From contig NEUZ01000010.1 of the NCBI GenBank assembly GCA_002304435.1, positions 1-39,856 of the forward strand: a stretch of 39,856 bases of DNA. The letters are read 5' to 3'. The position numbers were made by a program, and so were the translations under genes. Origin of the DNA: Opitutia bacterium Tous-C8FEB. Lineage in GTDB: Bacteria; Verrucomicrobiota; Verrucomicrobiia; Opitutales; Opitutaceae. Positions 18,616 through 30,362 of this stretch are shown piece by piece. The stretch's first letter is position 1, and each line of letters starts with the position of its first letter. The notes beneath the pieces are model-generated. The model was not told the origin of the DNA and made no database searches. It was given only the letters and a program-made list of their open reading frames with translations.

Positions 18616-19562
18616 TCCCGGCGCCCGCGGCGGCGCCAGGCCCAGACGAGGCACAAGACCCCGGTCCCCAGCGCAAAGGCGGCCGGTTCGGGCACGGCTG
18701 TGAGCATCGCGGCGTAACCGATGTCGTTGAGCGCCCGGAGATCGAGGCTCGTGACATACTTGCGGACGCCCGCCGCGATGTCCGGATCCATCAGCGTCTC
18801 CTGAACCGCCCCGTCGCGGGTGGAGAAGCTGAGGGTATTCGCCGCCCAATGATCGCGCCCCGCGTTGAGCGGCACCCCAAAGGGCGTGTCCGACTTTTCC
18901 TCCAAGCTTTTGCCCCCCGCGAAGGCGCCGTTGAACAGGTTACGATCCCACCCGGATCCTCCCCGGGTGTCGCCGAATCCGAGGACGTGCAGCAACTCGT
19001 GGGCCGCGACGGAAAAGAAGTCGAACTGGCCCGCGAAGCTGCTGTTGGCCAGCGGCGTCGAATCAAAGAACCAAGAGGTGGACGAGTTGAACGAGAGCGC
19101 CGCGACGCTGGCCCGGGTGTAGACGCTGTCGCCGACGGTTCGCTTGAAAACGGTGTTGTTGACCCAGCCCTGCTCTCCGCTGGCGCTAATTTCCGGAAGG
19201 ATCGCCTGCGCCAGCACCGAGCCCCCCAGCCCGGCCCCCCCAACATAGACCACCACCGTATTGGCGGCGACCGCGAGGTCGGTCACGGAATGGGTCGTCG
19301 CCGGATCGGAAGGCGAGTTGAACTGGGCGGTCCAGGTGTTGCCCCCGCCCGCGGTGATGCCCGCGAGGCTTGTCGCGGTAAGGAACTGGCTGACGTAGCT
19401 GCCCACCGCCTCCAGATGGAGCCGTCGGCCCGCGTTCGCTCCGCTGAAGAAGCCGGTGTCGAGCGAGTAATCGAAGGTGAAGTTCAACTGCGCGCGCAGG
19501 CCTGCGACCGGACCAAGGCAGAGCGAGAGGAGCAGCAAAAGACGACCGGAGGGGACGCGCAT
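18606..19562 (-). CDS. PEP-CTERM-sorted metalloprotease-like protein
   Basis: A 318-residue secreted protein with an N-terminal signal peptide ending near LRAQ. The zinc site HELLHVLGFGD gives His188, Glu189, His192 and, as a likely third ligand, Asp198, a metzincin-like layout. The C-terminus has the PEP-CTERM sorting signal: VPEP, a hydrophobic helix and a final RRRGRR cluster. Such proteins are cut and anchored by an exosortase, which is not in this window. Overall it resembles the PEP-CTERM metalloprotease family described as NF038122; I cannot confirm the match. It probably acts on secreted proteins or matrix outside the cell. Confidence 0.72.
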   Translation of the reverse strand: MRVPSGRLLLLLSLCLGPVAGLRAQLNFTFDYSLDTGFFSGANAGRRLHLEAVGSYVSQFLTATSLAGITAGGGNTWTAQFNSPSDPATTHSVTDLAVAANTVVVYVGGAGLGGSVLAQAILPEISASGEQGWVNNTVFKRTVGDSVYTRASVAALSFNSSTSWFFDSTPLANSSFAGQFDFFSVAAHELLHVLGFGDTRGGSGWDRNLFNGAFAGGKSLEEKSDTPFGVPLNAGRDHWAANTLSFSTRDGAVQETLMDPDIAAGVRKYVTSLDLRALNDIGYAAMLTAVPEPAAFALGTGVLCLVWAWRRRGRRDQS

Positions 19563-19683
19563 GACAGGACGTCATTGCCACAAGTCCCGGCGCTTCAGGA
19601 AAAACCTTTAACCGGCGGAAATCCCGGATCTACATCGGCCTTCCACGCGGGGTTCCACCCATCCCCTGCTGCGGCAATTCCCT

Positions 19684-20430
19684 ATGCGCCAAACCTTGGC
19701 GATCCTATTCCTCCTCGCGACGCCGGCCTCCGCCGCCGAGCCCCCTCCCCTGCCGGAGTACCGCGCCCCGCGCGCGCCCACGCCTCCGCGGATCGATGGG
19801 CGCCTCGATGACCCCGCCTGGGCCGCCGCCCCGCTCGCCGGGGACTTTGTCTTCACCTGGTTCAAGGCAGGCACCCGCGAGCAGACCCGCGCACGCCTGC
19901 TCTGGGACGACACCCACCTCTACCTCGCCTTCGAGTGCGACGACCGGCACATCACCGCCCGACACACCGAGCGCGACGGCCGCATTCCCGAGGACGACTG
20001 CGTCGAGCTGATGCTGATGCCCGATCCGGCCAAGCCCGACGTCTATTTCAACTTGGAATTCAACGTGATCGGCGGGCTGCTCGACAACTTCCGCCCGCAC
20101 GGGCCGAACCGTCCGCGCGCCCCCCGCTGGGACGCCGAGGGCGTACGGCTCGCGGGCACGCACGAGGGCTCCCTGAACGATGATGCCGACGAGGATCGGG
20201 TCTGGCGCGTGGAGGTGGCGATCCCCTGGCGCAACTTCGCCGCCCACGCGGCCGCGACGCCGCCGCGCCCCGGCACCGTGATGCGGATGAACCTCAACCG
20301 GCACGGCGGCCGCACTAACCCGCAGTACAGCCAGTGGGCGCAGGCCCTCACGCCGAAGCCCTCCTTTCATACTCCGGACCGCTTCGGCCGCCTCATTCTC
20401 GAGGCCACCCCGACCACGCCGCAGCCGTGA
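19684..20430 (+). CDS. Secreted carbohydrate-binding family 9-like protein
   Basis: A 248-residue exported protein with signal peptide ending at ASAAEPP. The mature part fits CBM9-like/DOMON-like domains: RIDGRLDDPAWAAAP, the LLWDDTHLYLAFECDD strand, EDDCVELMLMPD, the YFNLEFNVIGGL block and the late RVWRVEVAIPW. Such proteins bind sugars, and some relatives bind heme. It leads a run of three secreted proteins on this strand (to 23781), which suggests a shared role in binding and oxidising a sugar outside the cell. The start follows GCAATTCCCT, without Shine-Dalgarno. Confidence 0.72.
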   Translation: MRQTLAILFLLATPASAAEPPPLPEYRAPRAPTPPRIDGRLDDPAWAAAPLAGDFVFTWFKAGTREQTRARLLWDDTHLYLAFECDDRHITARHTERDGRIPEDDCVELMLMPDPAKPDVYFNLEFNVIGGLLDNFRPHGPNRPRAPRWDAEGVRLAGTHEGSLNDDADEDRVWRVEVAIPWRNFAAHAAATPPRPGTVMRMNLNRHGGRTNPQYSQWAQALTPKPSFHTPDRFGRLILEATPTTPQP

Positions 20431-20440
20431 GGCCCATTCT

Positions 20441-21697
20441 ATGCGCGTCCGCCGCTTGACCCACCCCCTCGCGCGCGCCCGCCTTTCCCTTGCCGTCGGG
20501 GTTCTCGCCGCGGCCCTGGACTCGGGCCGCGCCGTCGCGGCGGAGCGCCCGTCCCAGTCCACCCCGCCCCACGTCGCCCTCCTCGGCGCACCTGCGGAGT
20601 CCACCGCGGAACTCACCGCCATCGCGACGGCGCTCGCCCTCTTCACGGTGGTCGGCAGCGCGGAGGAGGCTGAGGTGGCGGTCGTGTGGCGTGGGCCGGG
20701 TTCCGCGGGTTCCGCCGTTGACGCCGCCTTCGCGGGTTTCCTCGAACGCGCGCGACCACTGGTGGTGCTCGGAGCCGACCCTGCCGCTTGGCCCGGCGGC
20801 GCATCCGAGGTGGCCGCCCTGCTGGGTGCTGCGCCGGGAGGGAGCTTCGCGCAGGGCGCCGCACCCACGGTACTCAGCGACTACGCCCATCCTATCACCA
20901 CCGGCGTCACCGAGCCTCTGGCGCCACCTCCCCTGCGGCTGTGGAGCGGACTCACCGCAGATACCTTCGTCCTGCAGGAGGCGACCGCGGGTGAGGAAAC
21001 GGCTCCGCTCGCTTGGATCCGCCAGGACGGCACCCGCCGGCTCGTGCACCTCGCTGCGTTAAACCCGGCTACCTTACGCGAGGCCTCGGGCCTCCGGCTC
21101 GTCACGCAGGCGGTCTGGTGGGCGAGCGGTCGACCGGTGCCCGGCGCAACGCCCCACCTACAGCGGACGGTACTGCCCGACGCGCATCCCGGATCCTTCG
21201 CGCTCACCTTTCCCGAAGGCGTGGGCGTCTGCCTCGATCCGGTCCGTGGGGGTATCAACTACCTTTGGGCCGGCGAATTCGCGGACCTGAGGCCGCGCTG
21301 GCTGACGAAGCAGGGCGCCCCCGCGCGGCTCGATGGGCCCGTCTGGTACCGAGAATCCCCGGAGCCCGCGTGGCGTACGGCGGCCGGAGGGCCAGCCGCG
21401 CCGTGGCGCTTCCGCGGCCATACCGCGCGCGCCGGCACAACCGAGTTTCACTATGAGATCGACGGCCGGAAGGTTACGGAACGTCCGACGGCACTGCCAG
21501 AAGGCCGGGGCCTGACCCGCCACTTCACGGTGGGGCCGGGTAAGCCTACCCTCTGGCTACGACTCGCACCGCAAGCCGGGGTCCGCATCGAGGTGACGGG
21601 GGCGAGACGCGAGGCGGAGCACGCCGGGTTCACTGAGGAGTCCGGTGGCGCATTCACGGTGCAGCTACACCGCGCCGACGGAGAGGCGATCCGATGA
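20441..21697 (+). CDS. Secreted protein with ThuA-like N-terminal region; function unknown
   Basis: A 418-residue exported protein I cannot name with confidence. After a basic, hydrophobic N-terminus (residues 1-33), residues about 45-230 resemble a diverged ThuA/glutamine-amidotransferase-like fold: PHVALLGAP, ARPLVVLGADPAAW, YAHPITTGVTEP and a final RRLVHLAALNP strand. Residues 260-418 form a beta-rich second part (GVGVCLDPVRGGINYLWAGEF) of a type I associate with secreted cytochromes in Verrucomicrobia. Its stop overlaps the next start as ATGA, so production of the two is coupled, which argues for a complex or shared pathway. Confidence 0.55.
   Translation: MRVRRLTHPLARARLSLAVGVLAAALDSGRAVAAERPSQSTPPHVALLGAPAESTAELTAIATALALFTVVGSAEEAEVAVVWRGPGSAGSAVDAAFAGFLERARPLVVLGADPAAWPGGASEVAALLGAAPGGSFAQGAAPTVLSDYAHPITTGVTEPLAPPPLRLWSGLTADTFVLQEATAGEETAPLAWIRQDGTRRLVHLAALNPATLREASGLRLVTQAVWWASGRPVPGATPHLQRTVLPDAHPGSFALTFPEGVGVCLDPVRGGINYLWAGEFADLRPRWLTKQGAPARLDGPVWYRESPEPAWRTAAGGPAAPWRFRGHTARAGTTEFHYEIDGRKVTERPTALPEGRGLTRHFTVGPGKPTLWLRLAPQAGVRIEVTGARREAEHAGFTEESGGAFTVQLHRADGEAIR
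21680..21686 (+). promoter_or_regulatory. Shine-Dalgarno of the propeller-cytochrome gene
   Basis: GGAGAGG lies 7 nt before ATG 21694. It is the only convincing Shine-Dalgarno that I found in front of a start in this window, and it supports the choice of the overlapping ATGA start. Confidence 0.55.
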
Positions 21698-23781
21698 AAC
21701 CGTTCCTGCTCGGGTTCCTTGCGCTGTTTTCCGCCTGTCTCGCTCTGGCGGCGGCCCCAGCAACGGCCCGTTTTTCCGGCCGGATCGAGAGCGAGGGCGG
21801 CGGCCCCGCTCGATTCGCACAGGTGCGGGTCGAGGGCGCGGCGCTGGCGGGGCGAGAGAACAGCCAGGTGATTCAACGCGCCGGGAACGACGGCGCCTTC
21901 CAGGTTTCCCTGCCACCCGGCGTGTACGAGATCTGGGTGACCGCGCCGGACCACGAGGAGGCCACCTTCCGCCTCGAGGTCGCCGCCGGTTCCACCCTCC
22001 ACCGCGAGGTCCGCTTGTCGGCGCTGCGGCGCACCCCATACCGGGTCGAGGCCGTGGCCCTGCCGCGGATGATGATCCCGGAGGTCTCGGGAATCACCTT
22101 CACCCCACGGGGCAGCCTCGTCGTCACCAACCGGCGTGGTGAGGTCTGGATCCGACACGTCGGCGGCGAACGCTGGAGTCGATTAGCCCACGGGCTGCAC
22201 GAGCCGTTCGGCGTGGTCGCCACCGATGAGACGGATGTCTTCGTCATCCAGCGGCCCGAGCTCACGCGGCTGCGCGACCTAGATGGCGATGGCGTCGCGG
22301 AGATCGGAACCACGGTGGCGGACCACTGGGGCATCACCGGGAGTTACCACGAGTTCACGTACGGCCTGGTGCGCGACCGGGCAGGTAACTTTTACGCCTC
22401 CTCGGGCCTCTGCTCCTTCGGACGCGGGGTCGAGTTGCCGTGGACCCGGGGCCCGCTCCGGACGGCACAGTACCTCCCGTGGCCGGGGCCCGGCGCCGTC
22501 CCGGACGGCCACCGCTCCGTGGCGGAGTTCCAAGGTTGGGCGTTCCAAATCGCCCCGGACGGCACGTTCACCCCGTGGGCCTCGGGCTTCCGCCAGCCCC
22601 TCGGCGTCGGGCTAAGCCCGGACGATGAGCTCTTCATCAGCGATTGCGCTGGAGCTTGGGTACCCACCTCGGCCCTGATCCACGTGGAGCGCGGCGCATT
22701 CCACGGGCACCCCGACAGCCTCAAATGGCATCCCGAACTGCGGGACCGGGGCCTGTCCGCCGCGGAGGTCTCCCGCCTGCGCCGGCCACCGGCGGTGTAC
22801 CTCCCGCGTGGCCTGATGGGAACATCCCCCGGCCAACCGGTGTGGGACCAGACAGGCGGCCGGTTCGGTCCATTCACCGGTCAGGTCTTTCTCGGCGACG
22901 TGTCCGCCGTCCTGATGCGCCTCGATCTGGAAAAGATCGGCGGCGCCTATCAGGGAACGGCGTTCCCGTTTCTCCGCGGGCAAGGCCTGCGGCTCGGCGG
23001 GATGCGCCACGCGTTCGGGCCGGATGGTGCCCTTTACCTCGGGCAGACCGTCCGCGGTTGGATGCCGACGGGGGGAAACGAGGGCCTGCAGCGCATCACG
23101 TGGGATGGCACCGCCCCCGTCGAGATCCTTACGCAGCGGCTGACGGAGCGGGGTTTTGACCTGACCTTCACCGTGCCGATGGGCACGGCGGCGGCCAAGG
23201 CGCAGCACTACCGGTTCAAACGCTTCCGCTACGACCACCACCCCCTTGACGGCTCGCTGCGCCGCGAGGAGACCGAGGTGCCGGTGACCATCGCGCGCCT
23301 CGAGCCGGACGGCCGACGCCTGCACCTAGAGCTCGCGGAAGTGCAGCCCGGCTTCGTTCACGAGCTGACCGTCGCCCCCGCGGTAACCAGCGTGGGCGGG
23401 GAGCCGCTGCTGAACCGCGTCTCCTACTACACCCTCAACCGGCTCGTCGACGGCACGACCGTCACAGCTCCATCGAAACTCCTCGCCACGGCGGAAACCG
23501 CGCTGGGGCCGGGCGATCCGAGGGCCGGCGCGGAACTGTACCGCCTGCACTGCGCGACGTGCCACGGCGCGGACGGCAAGGGCTCACTGGCGGCGGGCAC
23601 CCCGGATTACACTGGGGCCCGGGGCCTGCGCACCCGGTCGGACGCAGAGCTCGCGCAAATTGTCACCGAGGGTCGACTCCCGGAGCCGCCGGCGGTGAAC
23701 CCGATGCCGCCGTGGGGGAACGTGTTACCCGCGCAGGCGATCCGCGACGTCGTGGCCTACCTGCGCGAGGCGTTCCCCTGA
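21694..23781 (+). CDS. Secreted beta-propeller protein with C-terminal cytochrome c domain
   Basis: A 695-residue exported protein with three parts. Signal peptide (1-20) is followed by a carboxypeptidase-regulatory-like beta-sandwich (about 25-110, ending VRLSALRR). Residues 120-470 form a propeller of the sorbosone/glucose dehydrogenase-like kind found in large PVC membrane-bound dehydrogenases (GVVATDETDVFVIQRPELTR and GFRQPLGVGLSPDDELFISD). Residues 600-695 are a cytochrome c domain with CATCHG at Cys620-His624 and a probable axial Met671 in PMPPWG. It likely oxidises a sugar or alcohol and passes electrons on. It is coupled to the ThuA-like gene by an ATGA overlap and preceded by GGAGAGG. 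Confidence 0.75.
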   Translation: MKPFLLGFLALFSACLALAAAPATARFSGRIESEGGGPARFAQVRVEGAALAGRENSQVIQRAGNDGAFQVSLPPGVYEIWVTAPDHEEATFRLEVAAGSTLHREVRLSALRRTPYRVEAVALPRMMIPEVSGITFTPRGSLVVTNRRGEVWIRHVGGERWSRLAHGLHEPFGVVATDETDVFVIQRPELTRLRDLDGDGVAEIGTTVADHWGITGSYHEFTYGLVRDRAGNFYASSGLCSFGRGVELPWTRGPLRTAQYLPWPGPGAVPDGHRSVAEFQGWAFQIAPDGTFTPWASGFRQPLGVGLSPDDELFISDCAGAWVPTSALIHVERGAFHGHPDSLKWHPELRDRGLSAAEVSRLRRPPAVYLPRGLMGTSPGQPVWDQTGGRFGPFTGQVFLGDVSAVLMRLDLEKIGGAYQGTAFPFLRGQGLRLGGMRHAFGPDGALYLGQTVRGWMPTGGNEGLQRITWDGTAPVEILTQRLTERGFDLTFTVPMGTAAAKAQHYRFKRFRYDHHPLDGSLRREETEVPVTIARLEPDGRRLHLELAEVQPGFVHELTVAPAVTSVGGEPLLNRVSYYTLNRLVDGTTVTAPSKLLATAETALGPGDPRAGAELYRLHCATCHGADGKGSLAAGTPDYTGARGLRTRSDAELAQIVTEGRLPEPPAVNPMPPWGNVLPAQAIRDVVAYLREAFP

Positions 23782-23785
23782 GCGC

Positions 23786-24388
23786 TCAGGCGGCGAGGTA
23801 AGGCGTGCGGGTTGCGAGGGCCTGCACGGCGGGAAGTCCCTCGAGCAGTTCCCCGATCGCGTCCCAGCGGCCGTGGATGAGGGCATCGCGAGCGGCGGGG
23901 CGGACCTCGGCGGGAATGGCTTGCCCGCCGAAGCGGATCTCGCCGGCGGCGACATCCAGCGTAACCGCGAGGGAGGGATCCGCTGCGATGGCCGCGGCCA
24001 GCCGGGCGATATCCGCGCGCGCGGCGGCGGCGCAGGGAATGCCGAGCGTCGTGCAGTTGCCGAAGAAGATCTCCGCGAAGCTCTCCGCGACTACCGCGCG
24101 GAAGCCGTACTTCTGAATCGCCTGCGGCGCGTGTTCGCGCGAGGAGCCGCAGCCAAAATTGGCGCCCGAAAGCAAGATCGTGGCGCCGCGGAAGCGCGGG
24201 TCGTTCAGCGGATGGGCCTGGTCGGTGCCATCGGCGTTCTTGCGCACGTCGTGGAAGAGGAACTCCCCCAGCCCGTCGAACGTCACGCACTTCATAAAGC
24301 GCGCGGGGATGATGCGGTCGGTGTCGATGTCGTTGCCCGGCACGTACACGGCGCGGCCGGTGACAGCGGTGATCTTCTCGAGGGCCAT
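23786..24388 (-). CDS. leuD: 3-isopropylmalate dehydratase small subunit
   Basis: A 200-residue protein of the aconitase swivel-domain family, the partner of LeuC in leucine synthesis (2-isopropylmalate to 3-isopropylmalate). Key parts are GNDIDTDRIIPARFM near residue 18, the substrate-loop GANFGCGSSREHAPQAI and the FGNCTTLGIPC strand. The length is normal. It starts 11 bp after the leuC stop, so the pair is one operon. Its start follows CCTTCTGCTT. The stop is 4 bp from the convergent cytochrome gene with no obvious terminator in between. Confidence 0.93.
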   Translation of the reverse strand: MALEKITAVTGRAVYVPGNDIDTDRIIPARFMKCVTFDGLGEFLFHDVRKNADGTDQAHPLNDPRFRGATILLSGANFGCGSSREHAPQAIQKYGFRAVVAESFAEIFFGNCTTLGIPCAAAARADIARLAAAIAADPSLAVTLDVAAGEIRFGGQAIPAEVRPAARDALIHGRWDAIGELLEGLPAVQALATRTPYLAA

Positions 24389-24399
24389 AAGCAGAAGGG

Positions 24400-25815
<1,416 letters not shown>

Positions 25816-25890
25816 GGGAAGAATCGCCCTAACTGTAACAGGATCCCGGGGCGGGCGGGGAAGCCTTATTTCCGGACGGAAAGACGAAAC

Positions 25891-25916
25891 AGCCGGGACC
25901 CCGCGGGGTCCCGGCT
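25891..25916 (-). terminator. Rho-independent terminator after glnK
   Basis: A near-perfect inverted repeat (AGCCGGGACCC, loop CGCG, GGGTCCCGGCT; 11 bp stem). Read on the minus strand it is followed by GTTTCGTCTTTCC, a modest T-rich tail. It lies 23 bp after the glnK stop and should end the amt-glnK transcript before leuC. Confidence 0.8.
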
Positions 25917-25939
25917 GGTCACGCGCGCAGGCGGGGGCC

Positions 25940-26290
<351 letters not shown>

Positions 26291-26298
26291 TTAGGGGT

Positions 26299-27759
26299 TC
26301 AGCTGACGTAGCCTTCTTCGCCGTGTTCGGAGATATCCAAGCCCTGGCGTTCAGCCTCCTCGGTGGGCCGTAGGCCGATGACGGCCTTGACGATGTAGGC
26401 GATGATGGCGGTGGCGACCACCGACCAGACGATGGTGAGGGCGACGGCCTTGAGCTGGTTGGCGAGCAGGCCGTCCATCAGTTTCATCCCGTCGGGCCCG
26501 AGGACCGCGTTGGCGGCCGGATCGGCGAACACGCCGGTGAGGATGGCGCCGAGGGTGCCGCCCACACCGTGCACCCCGAAGGTGTCGAGGGAGTCGTCAT
26601 ACCCGAAGGCCTTCTTGAGGTAGGCGCAGGCGAGGAACGGAATGACCCCCGCGAAGATGCCGATGATGACCGCTGAGGTCGGGAGCACGAAGCCGGCGCC
26701 CGGGGTGATCACCACCAAGCCGGCCACGATACCGGAGCAGAAACCGAGCACGCTGGGCTTGCCGCGCAGGACCCACTCGCAAACCGCCCAGGTGAAGCCA
26801 GCGGTGGCAGCCGCGAGGGTCGTGGTCGCGAAGGCGTTGGCCGCGATGCCATCGGCGCCGAGGGCGGAGCCGGCGTTGAAGCCGTACCAGCCGACCCAGA
26901 GCATACCGGTGCCGACCATACAGAGCACCATCGAGTGCGGGGGCATCGACTCCTTACCGAAGCCCACTCGCTTGCCGAGGATGATGCAGAGCACCAAGGC
27001 GGACCAACCGGAGGTCATATGCACCACAGTCCCGCCGGCGAAGTCGATCGCCTTGATCGCAGCGTCCTTGTTAAGCGGACCGCACATCAGACCATTCGCC
27101 GCCCAGACCATGTGGGCGAAGGGGAAGTAAACGAGGAACATCCAGAGCGCCACGAACACGAGCACCGCGAGGAACTTCATCCGCTCGGCGATCGCGCCCA
27201 CGATGAGCGCAGGGGTGATGATGGCAAAACTCAGCTGGAACATCGACCACATCATATCGCTGATCCAGTGGTAGCCGGCGCCGGTCTTACCAGCCTCCAC
27301 GCCGGTCAGGAATTTCGCGGCGGTGTCGCCAATGATCGCGTTGCCCCCAGAGAAAGCGAGACTGTAGCCCACCGCCCACCAGAGGATCGTGACCAGCCCG
27401 GCGATGCCCATGCACTGGGCGAGCACCGAGAGGACATTCTTGCGCCGGACTAGGCCGCCATAGAAAAGCGCGAGGCCGGGCAGCGTCATAAAAATGACGA
27501 GCGCGGTGCTCACCATCTGCCACGCGTTGTGGCCGGGACCGGGACCGGGGATCTTCGAGGCGACGTCCGGCGTGCGGGCGCCGTTGTTCACGTAGGCCTC
27601 TAGGTCCGCGATGCGCTGCTCCATCGTGGGCTCCTTCGGGGCGGGCGGCGCCGCGGGCGCGGCGGGCGCGGGGGTTTGGGCGGACAGCGATCCCCAGCAA
27701 AGCCCGGCAAGCAGGGCGAGGAGCGCGAACGGCTTCATTCGACGAATACAGGTGGACAT
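26299..27759 (-). CDS. amt: Ammonium transporter
   Basis: A 486-residue Amt/Rh-family channel with a cleavable-looking signal (to about SAQ28), an Ala/Pro-rich stretch, and eleven membrane helices. The pore histidines are His247 (TVVHMTSGWSALV) and His397 (FGVHGVGGTLGA). The Amt signature FGKRVGFGKESMPPHS-like region and the cytosolic C-terminal tail (EEAERQGLDISEHGE), which P-II binds, are present. ATG 27759 is used; ATG 27738, seven codons in, is an alternative start that also gives a full signal peptide. A sigma-54 promoter lies about 100 bp upstream. Confidence 0.93.
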   Translation of the reverse strand: MSTCIRRMKPFALLALLAGLCWGSLSAQTPAPAAPAAPPAPKEPTMEQRIADLEAYVNNGARTPDVASKIPGPGPGHNAWQMVSTALVIFMTLPGLALFYGGLVRRKNVLSVLAQCMGIAGLVTILWWAVGYSLAFSGGNAIIGDTAAKFLTGVEAGKTGAGYHWISDMMWSMFQLSFAIITPALIVGAIAERMKFLAVLVFVALWMFLVYFPFAHMVWAANGLMCGPLNKDAAIKAIDFAGGTVVHMTSGWSALVLCIILGKRVGFGKESMPPHSMVLCMVGTGMLWVGWYGFNAGSALGADGIAANAFATTTLAAATAGFTWAVCEWVLRGKPSVLGFCSGIVAGLVVITPGAGFVLPTSAVIIGIFAGVIPFLACAYLKKAFGYDDSLDTFGVHGVGGTLGAILTGVFADPAANAVLGPDGMKLMDGLLANQLKAVALTIVWSVVATAIIAYIVKAVIGLRPTEEAERQGLDISEHGEEGYVS

Positions 27760-27859
27760 GCGCGTGGTGGTTGGGTTTGAGGGCCTGAACAACCGGCCGC
27801 ACGGGGAACAGACCCCATTTGGCCGGAGTGGGACCGCAGGGCGGGCCCGACCTTCCTTA

Positions 27860-27875
27860 AGCACGCCCCGTGCCA
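27860..27875 (-). promoter_or_regulatory. Sigma-54 promoter (-24/-12) of amt-glnK
   Basis: Minus-strand TTGGCACG, four bases, then GTGCT matches the RpoN consensus YTGGCACG-N4-TTGCW at all positions except the first of the -12 box. The GG and GC pairs are exactly 10 bp apart. The predicted start near 27849 gives a 5' leader of about 90 nt before amt. It suggests activation by NtrC or a like protein under nitrogen limitation; I did not find a clear NtrC site. Confidence 0.75.
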
Positions 27876-28055
27876 AGGCGGCAGCGATTTTAACCACGTA
27901 CCGCACCACGGTGGCGAGACGCGGGCTCCCTCTTGAAACCCGCCTAATCCACGGCGCATCGCCGCTTCGAAAAGGCGTACCCTACGCTCGGCGAACCTCG
28001 CCGGAAATTCCGCGCGGAAAAGATCCCGTGCCGACTCCCGCCGGCGGGCCGGCCG

Positions 28056-30269
<2,214 letters not shown>

Positions 30270-30362
30270 CGTGAAGGGACGGAACCAAGGAGCTAAGCGG
30301 GCCGCGCGCGTCACCCGCAAACAGAAATTGCGTCCCGACCCCGCCCGGAAGGCGCGCCGGCC

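Noticed and set aside
27903-27915. GCACCACGGTGGC as an NtrC site upstream of amt
   Set aside because: The half-sites are too close and the right half is off-consensus; it also lies unusually near the -24 box for an enhancer.
28037-28048. Palindrome CCCGCCGGCGGG downstream of the second P-II gene as a terminator
   Set aside because: It has no loop and no T run directly after it.
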